From Chitinophaga pinensis (GTDB lineage Bacteria; Bacteroidota; Bacteroidia; Flavobacteriales_D; Crocinitomicaceae), in contig CAMBMC010000035.1 in assembly GCA_945868555.1 (NCBI GenBank), positions 1 through 13,852 of the forward strand: DNA of 13,852 nucleotides, in the 5' to 3' direction. Each line of letters opens with the position of its first letter. The stretch's first letter is position 1. Below are positions 7,538 to 13,852 of this stretch, one piece after another. The notes below the pieces were generated by a model that was not told the origin of the DNA, did not search any database, and was given only the letters and a program-made list of their open reading frames with translations. The position numbers and the translations under genes were made by a program.

Positions 7538-9355
7538 TTAGCGAACAAGGACCTTTTTCACCAAAGTTTGGCCGTTCCAATCTATGCGTAAATAGTACAT
7601 ACCGGAACTAAGGCCCAATCCAGAGATGTGAATCTGGTTTGTTCCATTTATTAAATCCATGGACACTGACTTGAGCAGTTGATTGTTTGCATTTACTAGG
7701 CTAAATGTAGCTTCTCCTTTCACAGAGGCATTGAATTCAATAGTAAAATCGCCCACTGTTGGATTTGGATAAATGTTTACCAAATCATCCATCTCCTCGC
7801 AACTTGTATGAATTGGGTCGTACACTTTTTGAGCGCCATCATTGTCGATTTGCGTAAGTCGGTAGTATCCTTCGAAGCGAATTGCTGCATCATCTTCATA
7901 GGCATAATCAATTTTAGTGGTGCTGTTGCCCGCAGATTGAATTGTTGAAGCCTCTACCCAATCTTGCCCATTTATACTTCGTTCAAGGACAAAAAACGCT
8001 GAATTGTGTTCGGATGCCGTTTGCCAAGAAACCAAGGTATGATCATTATTGCAGGCAGCGGAAAATGAAATCAAATCTGTCGGCAAAGGTGTATCAATGT
8101 TCACGCGGAAATGTGCAACAGCTGTTTCAAAACTTGCTGAAAGTGTAGTCACATTGTAGGTGCGCAATCCTTTTGTAGCTGAGCTCAAGGTATTTTGATA
8201 TTGAAGGGCATCCAGCAAAGACTCCACTTGCGTAAGAGTAAGGGTTCCGCCTCCGCTTTTTGTAAAGACCAAAGTACTTGTTTCATTGGCAACAGTTGCT
8301 GCAACGACGTACGTGACACCGCCATAAACCACACTTGGAATTGTTTGCCCATTGGTAAATTTTAAGCCTATTGTTCCGCCCGAAGTGGCGCCGCTGATCA
8401 CAAAATTCTCATTCGTACCATCATAAACCTCAGCGGTCAAAAAAGCGATTTTAAGGTTATCCAAGGTTGAGCCTGTGTAGGTAATGTTTGTTGTTCCTGA
8501 TGAAAAGTTCTTGCTTGCCGGAGCAATCATCATAACATCATTGTCTAAACCTGCAGTGGCAGTATTTAGGTCCAAGGCTGGCGCTGAATACGACACGGCA
8601 GTAGTAAACGTTGATCCAGCAGAAAAGTCCAAGAAGAAATAGGCCGCGCCGCTTCCCTCAGCTCCTACTTTTGTCGTAAACTCGGACATGTAGCCATAGG
8701 TCACGCGAACACGATTTTTAACATCCGTGGCAGCTGTTGTATTGGCGGATAATATAGATCTGAATTTTGTTAACCCAAGTGTCGAATTGTAGGCCATAGA
8801 AAGGTTTGTTGGACTTCCCAATTCAGATGAAGAAAATCCTCCGAACTCATTGTATTGGTTTGTGCCTGCCGTGCCATTTCCATCGATATCATAGGTGTTA
8901 AGTCGGACATTTTGTAGCGTCACTAAAGTACCTGTGTTTGTCGTGTTGTTGTAAGATCCACCCAAAATAAACTGGATTTTAAATACGGCATACCCTCCCC
9001 CTGATCCAATTGTAAATTGTGGCGAAAAATAAGTCGCTAGGTTGTTGGTGTATCCTGTGCCTGCGCCAGCTTGATCAAAGGTTGTGAAGGTCACATTCGA
9101 TATTTCTTGTGTGCGCACAATCGCATCGATTTGTTGTCCACCGATGGTAATGACATTTTGATACAACACAATGTTGTTGACAGCGACACCTGTACCTACC
9201 TTATTGGTAACAGTCACGCCTGTGCCACCGAAGTTGATGGCATTGTACGAGACGTCGTATGTCTGTGCAAATACGCCCGGTGCTAGACCCGGCAGAAAGA
9301 GCAGTGCCGCGCAAGCGACAATACCTTTTAAAACATTTATCTTTTTCATACCCAT
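7538..9355 (-). CDS. T9SS type A sorting-domain protein, beta-rich, function unknown
   Basis: A 605-aa secreted protein. Residues 1-30 are a Sec signal peptide (MKK charge cluster, AALLFLPGLAPG core, cleavage probably VFA|Q). Residues 31 to about 320 are a Gly/Thr/Asn-rich beta region without a family I can name. Around 330-420 there is a cadherin-like/Ig-like module containing LLDALQYQNT...GLRTYNVT. Residues 424-522 are the fibronectin-III-like module common before T9SS sorting domains (SWQTASEHNSAFFVLERS, GYYRLTQIDNDG). Residues 523-605 are the type A sorting domain (NIYPNP, GMYYLRI, LVKKVLVR end). Cargo of this kind is exported by T9SS and attached to surface lipopolysaccharide or released. 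The ATG at 9355 was chosen because MGMKK starts a normal signal peptide. ATG 9349 is equally possible, and the in-frame ATG at 9400 adds an atypical leader. Confidence 0.88.
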   Translation of the reverse strand: MGMKKINVLKGIVACAALLFLPGLAPGVFAQTYDVSYNAINFGGTGVTVTNKVGTGVAVNNIVLYQNVITIGGQQIDAIVRTQEISNVTFTTFDQAGAGTGYTNNLATYFSPQFTIGSGGGYAVFKIQFILGGSYNNTTNTGTLVTLQNVRLNTYDIDGNGTAGTNQYNEFGGFSSSELGSPTNLSMAYNSTLGLTKFRSILSANTTAATDVKNRVRVTYGYMSEFTTKVGAEGSGAAYFFLDFSAGSTFTTAVSYSAPALDLNTATAGLDNDVMMIAPASKNFSSGTTNITYTGSTLDNLKIAFLTAEVYDGTNENFVISGATSGGTIGLKFTNGQTIPSVVYGGVTYVVAATVANETSTLVFTKSGGGTLTLTQVESLLDALQYQNTLSSATKGLRTYNVTTLSASFETAVAHFRVNIDTPLPTDLISFSAACNNDHTLVSWQTASEHNSAFFVLERSINGQDWVEASTIQSAGNSTTKIDYAYEDDAAIRFEGYYRLTQIDNDGAQKVYDPIHTSCEEMDDLVNIYPNPTVGDFTIEFNASVKGEATFSLVNANNQLLKSVSMDLINGTNQIHISGLGLSSGMYYLRIDWNGQTLVKKVLVR

Positions 9356-9419
9356 TTTTTTAGAAGCAAGTTCCACAGGGGATTTGCATTCATGGAACAA
9401 ATGTGGGGCGAACGAGAAA

Positions 9420-9458
9420 CAATTGATATGAACAATTGCAGCGAGTAATTCACAATTG
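9420..9458. promoter_or_regulatory. Three CAATTG boxes upstream of the T9SS gene
   Basis: The palindrome CAATTG occurs at 9420-9425, 9433-9438 and 9453-9458, and the last two extend to ACAATTGC. They lie about 65-105 nt upstream of the minus-strand gene starting at 9355. The spacing of the last two (20 nt) is close to two helical turns. This could be a binding region for a regulator, but the motif is short and the region AT-rich, so chance is possible. Confidence 0.3.
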
Positions 9459-9577
9459 CGTAGAAGTACTTAATTGGTGGTGAGAGGATATACAGTGTGA
9501 GTTTGAGAGCGAGAGCGAAGATAAGAACGAGAGTGGGGATTGGATTGTTCACTGGGTCTTTGATCATATTTTTAAAT

Positions 9578-9680
9578 CTGTTCGACCCCGATGGGGTCGT
9601 GGATGATAACATTACATCTTTTAACAACAATGGTTTGACCCCGACGGGATTTATAGAGCGAGGGTGAGAGCGAGAGCGAT
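9578..9680 (+). repeat. REP-like palindromic element, copy 1
   Basis: CTGTT is followed by the hairpin CGACCCC-GAT-GGGGTCG (9583-9599; 7-bp stem, 3-nt loop), a 38-nt linker starting GTGGAT, and a second, imperfect hairpin GACCCC-GAC-GGG (9637-9650). TATAGAG and a purine tract with TGAGAGCGAGAGCGA (9665-9679) close the element. The same order of modules occurs inverted at 9754-9862. Palindromic GACCCCGATGGGGTC-type repeats of this look occur in Bacteroidota intergenic regions (from memory). No transposase is in the window. Confidence 0.75.
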
Positions 9681-9753
9681 GATTGTGTAGCTCTCACATC
9701 TTGTCCTTATTCTTCGGGGCTCCAACTCACACTTTTTAAAGACAGTGAAATAA

Positions 9754-9862
9754 CTGCACCGCTTTCGTTCTCTTTTTCGCACTCTATAGTGACCCCATCG
9801 GGGTCATATCTCTGTAACACCAGCCTCACCAATGAATCCACGACCCCATCGGGGTCCAACAG
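9754..9862 (-). repeat. REP-like palindromic element, copy 2 (inverted)
   Basis: Read on the minus strand it begins CTGTTG, then the hairpin GACCCC-GAT-GGGGTC (9842-9856). A 36-nt linker beginning GTGGAT follows, then the hairpin TGACCCC-GAT-GGGGTCA (9790-9806), TATAGAGTGCG and a purine-rich tail. The modules and their order match copy 1, while the linkers differ in sequence but hardly in length (36 versus 38 nt). The two copies face each other across about 73 nt, forming an inverted pair. Confidence 0.75.
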
Positions 9863-10181
9863 AAAAAAACAAAGCGCGTAAAGAGAGAGAGAATAAACAA
9901 CTCAATGTAATGCATTTTGACTTATTCTTTAATCGATATTGGCGATAAAACAGATGTGAATCAAATTTATCTAGAAACATTAGATTCATGTTCGCTAGAG
10001 AGTCACAGAGAAAATAACGATTTCGTGCTGTTTCATTCCGCCCATTCCTTTTGCTGCTATTTTTAACTTTAGCCCATCTTGGGACTGTTCCCAAGGAAGA
10101 CACCAACAGTTTTGTCAATGCCGATTAAGCTGGTGCACTTTACTCCGCCTTTATTGCTTTGATCGGCAGGTCTTTTTTCCT
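9863..10181. other. Gene-free region with two hairpins, possible small RNA or decayed sequence
   Basis: No open frame here looks like a real protein, and the two frames that cross 9356-10118 run through the palindromic elements. Two structures stand out. CTTGGGA-CTGT-TCCCAAG at 10078-10095 is a perfect 7-bp stem with a 4-nt loop. TGCCGAT...ATCGGCA at 10119-10168 has an inner 4-bp extension (AAGC/GCTT) around a 25-nt loop. On the plus strand a T-run (10171-10178) follows the second hairpin, giving a terminator-like layout. The loop is unusually large and no plus-strand gene precedes it. On the minus strand the structure would sit in the 3' end of the acetyltransferase transcript. Confidence 0.35.
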
Positions 10182-10694
10182 TCAGCCTTTTACACTTGCA
10201 GCTTGACTCAATTCAAACTCTATTTCCTGATCTTCCAAATCTGACATTTTAATAAAGTTCAGTCTTTCGAGAAGATCAATGGCTTTCTGGTTTTCTTTCG
10301 TTGTCTTTGCCCAAATGCGCTTGAGTCCTATGGTATTTCGTCCAAAATCAATGGCTAAAGACAATGCAAAAGTCATGTATCCATGTCCGCGGTATTGGGG
10401 CAATAAAACGCAGCCCAACTCGCCAGCACCATTATCAAACCCACGGTAATACCCGCAGGTTCCTATAATTTTTTGCGTTAATTTATCTTCAATCCCCCAG
10501 TGGATTGAATTGCCTTGCTCGTAGTCCGCATTGATCTTGGTTTGCATTTCCATCGCTTGAGTCCATGTTGTGGCTTGAACACCGTCGTAATATGAAATTT
10601 CAAGAAGGTCCTTCAGTTCAGGAGATTGAATTTGTCGCAAGCTAATGTTGTCGTCAGAAATGTCCGGAAATTTGTCGTAAGGCGGCTGTTTCAT
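10182..10694 (-). CDS. GNAT family N-acetyltransferase (RimJ/RimL-like)
   Basis: A 170-aa cytoplasmic enzyme of the acetyl-CoA-dependent GNAT fold. Strand and motif order fit the family: ISLRQIQSPEL (17-27) as the first strand-helix, WGIEDKLTQKIIGTCGYY (66-83), GELGCVLLPQYRGHGYMTFAL (91-111) holding the acetyl-CoA pyrophosphate loop Q100-YRGHG, and a C-terminal motif TKENQKAIDLLERLNFIK (132-149) with N135 and A138. Such proteins acetylate amines of ribosomal proteins, antibiotics or small molecules; the substrate here cannot be told. The ATG at 10694 is chosen because an in-frame ATG at 10940 would overlap mnmE by about 200 nt and add residues unrelated to the family. It starts 46 nt after the mnmE stop on the same strand, so the two are probably co-transcribed. 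Confidence 0.88.
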   Translation of the reverse strand: MKQPPYDKFPDISDDNISLRQIQSPELKDLLEISYYDGVQATTWTQAMEMQTKINADYEQGNSIHWGIEDKLTQKIIGTCGYYRGFDNGAGELGCVLLPQYRGHGYMTFALSLAIDFGRNTIGLKRIWAKTTKENQKAIDLLERLNFIKMSDLEDQEIEFELSQAASVKG

Positions 10695-10740
10695 GTTACT
10701 TTTTGGAGTGTTATTCGTGCTTGAAAATAACAATCGATTG

Positions 10741-12108
10741 TTACTTTCCAATACAAAACTTAGCAAAGATATTCCCCAACAAATCCTCCGTCGAGATATC
10801 CCCCGTAATCGTGCCGAGGTCGAACATCGCCTGACGAATGTCCATCGCGATGAAGTCGGCGGTGATCTGCATGTCGAGGTCGGCTTGGGCCTTTTCGAGG
10901 GAGCCAATCGTTCGACGCAAGGCATCCACATGACGCACATTGGTTACGATGGTTTCGTCGGCCAAGGAGAAGTCTCCAGCGATTTTTTGGGTGAGGATGT
11001 GGCGTAAGTTTTCAATGCACTCTCCCGTAAGTGCACTCAACCAAAGGGCGTCTTTATCGCAAGATTCAGTTGTTTTTTGTGAAATATCGGACTTGTTGCA
11101 GAGTTGAAGCACAATTTTGTCGGAATGAATGTTACGCAATTCGCGCACCCATTGGGCTACAGAAATGATGCTGTCTGCGTCGGATCCGTCGCATAGACAG
11201 AGTACAATTTTGGCTTGAAGGATCTTCTCTCGGGAACGTTCGATCCCCATCGCTTCGATCTCTTCAGCGCCGTCGCGAATTCCGGCGGTATCGATAAAAC
11301 GGAACAAGATGCCGTCGATGTTCAAGGTCTCTTCGATGACATCACGGGTAGTGCCGGCAATGTTACTCACTATGGCCCTGTCCTCACCGATGAGCTGGTT
11401 CAGGAGGGAACTTTTTCCTGTATTCGGCGCACCAACAATGGCAACTGGAACTCCGTTTTTAATCGCATTCCCCAAGGCAAAGGAAGCTTCCAAACGACGC
11501 AAATAGCGCAAAACCTCATCCACGAGAACTTTCAGTTGGGTCCGATCGGCAAATTCGACATCTTCTTCAGCGAAGTCCAACTCGAGTTCGATGAGAGAGG
11601 CGAAGTGAATCAGCTTTTCGCGCAACTCTTTCAGTTCGGAGGAAAAAGACCCCCGCATCTGGTTCAAGGCAATGTCGTGTGCATTTTTAGTTTGTGCAGC
11701 AATGAGATCGGCAACGGCCTCGGCCTGTGACAAGTCCATCTTGCCATTCATAAAGGCACGCATAGTGAATTCTCCAGGTGTCGCCAAGCGACAACCGCTG
11801 TTCAGAAGCGTATCTAGAATTTGCTGTTGAATGTAGGGTGAACCGTGGCAAGCAAGCTCAGCACTTTCTTCCCCAGTAAAACTTTTTCCTTCACGAAAAA
11901 TGGACACCAAGACCTCATCGATCAATTCGCCTGAAGGTGAGCGAAAGGTTCCGAAATGGATAGTATGGGTTTCCTTTTCTGACAGGTCCTTCGAAAAACA
12001 AAGCGACACATTGTGCAGCGCATCTTTCCCCGACACGCGGATCATGGCGATGGCTCCTACCCCACTTCCGGTGGCAATGGCACAAATGGTATCGTTAGAA
12101 TCTCGCAT
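10741..12108 (-). CDS. mnmE: tRNA uridine-5-carboxymethylaminomethyl modification GTPase MnmE
   Basis: A 455-aa homologue of MnmE (TrmE), which with MnmG installs the cmnm5 group on the wobble uridine of certain tRNAs in the cytoplasm. The N-terminal tetrahydrofolate-binding domain is residues 1-120 (DTICAIATGSGVGAIAMIRVSG; SAELACHGSPYIQQQIL; PGEFTMRAFMNGKMDLSQAEAV). The helical domain follows. The inserted G domain has GAPNTGKS (227-234), TTRD (253-256), DTAG (273-276) and NKSD (338-341). The conserved C-terminal FCIGK (451-455) carries the catalytic cysteine. The length is normal. The ATG at 12108 is supported by family alignment, while an upstream in-frame ATG at 12135 adds an unrelated leader and lies upstream of a promoter-like box. 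A GNAT gene follows 46 nt downstream. Confidence 0.97.
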   Translation of the reverse strand: MRDSNDTICAIATGSGVGAIAMIRVSGKDALHNVSLCFSKDLSEKETHTIHFGTFRSPSGELIDEVLVSIFREGKSFTGEESAELACHGSPYIQQQILDTLLNSGCRLATPGEFTMRAFMNGKMDLSQAEAVADLIAAQTKNAHDIALNQMRGSFSSELKELREKLIHFASLIELELDFAEEDVEFADRTQLKVLVDEVLRYLRRLEASFALGNAIKNGVPVAIVGAPNTGKSSLLNQLIGEDRAIVSNIAGTTRDVIEETLNIDGILFRFIDTAGIRDGAEEIEAMGIERSREKILQAKIVLCLCDGSDADSIISVAQWVRELRNIHSDKIVLQLCNKSDISQKTTESCDKDALWLSALTGECIENLRHILTQKIAGDFSLADETIVTNVRHVDALRRTIGSLEKAQADLDMQITADFIAMDIRQAMFDLGTITGDISTEDLLGNIFAKFCIGK

Positions 12109-12112
12109 GAGG

Positions 12113-12120
12113 CAAAGGTA
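12113..12120 (-). promoter_or_regulatory. Candidate -7 box for mnmE (TACCTTTG), leaderless layout
   Basis: Read on the minus strand, TACCTTTG is a full match to the Bacteroidota sigma-A -7 element TAnnTTTG. Only CCTC separates it from the mnmE ATG, so transcription would start at or within a base or two of the start codon. No TTG lies at the usual distance for the -33 element: candidates give 12 or 25 nt spacing. Confidence 0.5.
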
Positions 12121-12242
12121 AAAAAGCTGAGGCAAGAACCCGTATCAATCTTTAAATTCTAGATTTTTTAAACCTCCCCATCTCAAAGGTTATGTTTAAG
12201 TTAACATTTTAGATTGAAAATCCTGAGATTGATTCGATTGTT

Positions 12243-12250
12243 TACATTTG
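12243..12250 (+). promoter_or_regulatory. Candidate -7 box for the phosphate uptake genes (TACATTTG)
   Basis: TACATTTG is a full match to TAnnTTTG, 15 nt before the ATG of the DUF47 gene, which predicts a very short leader. As with the mnmE box, no TTG sits at the usual -33 distance (spacings are 11 or 26 nt). The in-frame TTG at 12248 falls inside this box, which argues against using it as a start codon. Confidence 0.45.
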
Positions 12251-12265
12251 TCTAAAATCAATAAA

Positions 12266-12910
12266 ATGGCTTCTATTCTAAAATTCTTCTTGCCCAAAGA
12301 CCGTGTATTTTACACCCTTTTTGAAAGCGCTAGTGGCAACCTTGAAAAAATTGCACGTAAACTTGTTATGGTTGTGAATGAACCAGATTACAACAAGCGA
12401 GCGGTAATCATCAAAGAAATGGAGGACTTAGAGCACCAAAATGACTTGTTGACGCATACCATATTTCTTGAGTTGGGTAAAAACTTCATTACCCCATTTG
12501 ACCGCGAAGACATTCATAGCCTTGCCACAGCTCTTGATGATATCGCTGACTACATTTATGCAGCTGGGAAAAAAATCAACTTCTATAAAATAGATCCGAC
12601 TGTAGATTCAGGCATTCAAAAAACAGCTGACGCGATTGAACAAGCGGTGTTGGCGGTGAATCAAGCCGTGATTGAATTGCGCAACTTGAAGAACACACAA
12701 AAAATTGTTGAATGCGTGATCAAAATCAACAGCATCGAAAACAGCGCGGATGATTTGTTCGATCTGAGCATCGAAAAATTGTTTGATTCAGATGTTGACG
12801 CGAAAGAATTGATCAAGAAGCGTGAGATTTACCAAGTAATGGAAACGGTTACAGACAAGTGTGAAGACGCGGGAAATGTGATTGAATCTATCGTTGTGAA
12901 ATACGCTTAA
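12266..12910 (+). CDS. DUF47/PhoU-like phosphate transport accessory protein
   Basis: A 214-aa all-helical protein of the DUF47 (PhoU-related) family, the usual partner of PiT transporters, thought to regulate phosphate uptake from the cytoplasmic side. Family features seen are an N-terminal FFLPKDRVFYTLFE (7-20), and acidic metal-binding-type motifs on successive helices: EMEDLEHQND (51-60), LDDIADYIY (90-98), INSIENSADDLFD (154-166) and VTDKCEDAGNVIES (195-208). No signal peptide or membrane helix is present. The ATG at 12266 is preferred over the in-frame TTG at 12248 because the conserved N-terminus starts just after it and the TTG lies in a promoter-like box. It precedes the PiT gene by 34 nt on the same strand, so the two form an operon. 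Confidence 0.93.
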   Translation: MASILKFFLPKDRVFYTLFESASGNLEKIARKLVMVVNEPDYNKRAVIIKEMEDLEHQNDLLTHTIFLELGKNFITPFDREDIHSLATALDDIADYIYAAGKKINFYKIDPTVDSGIQKTADAIEQAVLAVNQAVIELRNLKNTQKIVECVIKINSIENSADDLFDLSIEKLFDSDVDAKELIKKREIYQVMETVTDKCEDAGNVIESIVVKYA

Positions 12911-12944
12911 GGCGTTCGAATTAACTCATTTAAAATAAACTCGC

Positions 12945-13852
12945 ATGTTTACTTTATTGGTTGTCGTCATCATCATCGCGCTTCTTTTTGACTTAGTTAA
13001 CGGTTTCCACGACGCGGCAAATTCCATTGCTACTGTGGTGTCGACAAAAGTACTTACACCGTTTCAAGCGGTCGTTTGGGCGGCCACGTTCAACATCATT
13101 GCATTCTGGGTTTTCGACATGAGCGTGGGGAATACCGTTGCGAAAACTGTTGATAGCAGTGCCATAACATTGTGGGTAATTCTCGCGGGGCTTTTGGCGG
13201 CCACATTTTGGAACCTTCTCACATGGTGGTTTGGAATTCCATCTTCATCTTCACACACCCTTATCGGTGGATTTGCAGGAGCTGCAGTAGCACATGCAGG
13301 CTTTGGGGTCATTGAATTGACGGAAATCTTAAAAGTTGTTGCCTTTATTTTCTTGGCGCCACTTATTGGGGGTGTGATTGCTTTTGTTATTGCACTCGTC
13401 ACGATTAGCCGCTCATTTTTTTATAAAATGCTTGTAATCCTTTTACTTTCAACGGCTACATTCTATGGGATGCTGTACATGATCGATTACATGGACATGA
13501 AGCCGATCATGATGTATATTACTTTGGGAATGATTGGTGTATTCATCCTTGTTTACATTTGGTTTGAAATCAAGTATGGTAAAAAACCTTCTTCTTCAAA
13601 AGAATCCATGATGCACAAGCGTCTTCAGTTGCTTTCGTCTGCTGCATTTTCACTCGGTCATGGTGGAGCCGATTCTCAAAAAGTAATGGGAATTATCTGT
13701 GCTGCTTTGATGGTTTACGGAAACTACGCGAGAGATGAAAACATTTCTGTGCATAAAGACCTTCAGGTAACTGAAATGATTCAAATCGAATTCAAGAAGG
13801 CAGACGGAAAACATGATAAGTTCAAGCCTGAGCTTGAAAATGGAGACAAACT
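12945..13852 (+). CDS. PiT family inorganic phosphate transporter, 3' end outside window
   Basis: The first 302 codons of a low-affinity Na+- or H+-coupled inorganic phosphate permease of the inner membrane. Residues 14-41 (FDLVNGFHDAANSIATVVSTKVLTPFQA) hold the first PiT signature. WWFGIPSSSSHTLIGGFAGAA (94-114) is the conserved segment following it. Residues 235-253 (FSLGHGGADSQKVMGIICA) are the second signature, in which the usual Asn-Asp pair of GxNDAQK appears as Ala-Asp (A242, D243). Several hydrophobic membrane segments are visible, for example residues 2-16, 42-57, 73-88, 131-153, 162-180 and 190-207. After residue 260 a charged hydrophilic stretch of more than 40 residues runs to the window edge. 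The ATG at 12945 opens with a membrane helix as in the family. It is probably co-transcribed with the DUF47 gene upstream. Confidence 0.93.
   Translation, partial: MFTLLVVVIIIALLFDLVNGFHDAANSIATVVSTKVLTPFQAVVWAATFNIIAFWVFDMSVGNTVAKTVDSSAITLWVILAGLLAATFWNLLTWWFGIPSSSSHTLIGGFAGAAVAHAGFGVIELTEILKVVAFIFLAPLIGGVIAFVIALVTISRSFFYKMLVILLLSTATFYGMLYMIDYMDMKPIMMYITLGMIGVFILVYIWFEIKYGKKPSSSKESMMHKRLQLLSSAAFSLGHGGADSQKVMGIICAALMVYGNYARDENISVHKDLQVTEMIQIEFKKADGKHDKFKPELENGDK

Noticed and set aside
9346..10118. Two minus-strand open frames of about 95-105 codons in the gene-free region
   Set aside because: One overlaps the start of the T9SS gene and the other runs through a palindromic element. Neither looks protein-like.
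10119..10178. Intrinsic terminator of a plus-strand gene
   Set aside because: The loop is about 25 nt or more and no plus-strand gene precedes it, so it is kept only as a structured-RNA candidate.
10695..10940. Longer start for the acetyltransferase at 10940
   Set aside because: It would overlap mnmE by about 200 nt, and the extra residues are a frame-shadow of mnmE without GNAT features.

Overview
The window reads as a chromosomal segment of a member of Bacteroidota, most likely a Flavobacteriales bacterium (a Crocinitomicaceae- or Cryomorphaceae-like lineage is a guess). The evidence is two secreted proteins carrying the two kinds of type IX secretion system (T9SS) C-terminal sorting domain (CHU_C/type B and Por/type A), a DUF47-PiT phosphate uptake pair, MnmE, AT-rich gene starts without Shine-Dalgarno motifs, and matches to the Bacteroidota -7 promoter element TAnnTTTG. 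No phage, plasmid, CRISPR, rRNA or tRNA signal was seen.

Layout. Positions 2-5014 (+) hold the 3' part of a giant surface protein that runs off the left edge. It has fourteen complete tandem PKD-like repeats of 276-282 nt, three classical PKD domains and a CHU_C sorting domain. A short GA-rich spacer separates it from a convergent gene for a secreted Ca2+-dependent PI-PLC-like enzyme (5067-6191, -), with an unrecognised small gene upstream of it (6254-6622, -). A 290-nt divergent spacer with a tandem 12-mer precedes a macro-domain gene (6913-7500, +). That gene converges on a second T9SS-secreted protein (7538-9355, -).

From 9356 to 10181 I find no convincing gene. This stretch contains two inverted copies of a REP-like palindromic element with purine-rich tails, and further on two hairpins. 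Next come a GNAT acetyltransferase (10182-10694, -) directly downstream of mnmE (10741-12108, -). A 157-nt divergent promoter region separates mnmE from a DUF47/PhoU-like protein (12266-12910, +) and its partner PiT phosphate transporter (12945 to the right edge, +).

How the genes work together: DUF47 and PiT form a phosphate uptake unit. mnmE and the acetyltransferase look co-transcribed. The two T9SS substrates depend on a secretion apparatus encoded elsewhere. The PI-PLC and macro genes are accessory. I do not see an unmistakable new multi-gene system. The best candidates for novelty are the length-locked repeat array of the giant adhesin, the inverted REP-like pair, and the orphan small gene divergent from the macro-domain gene.
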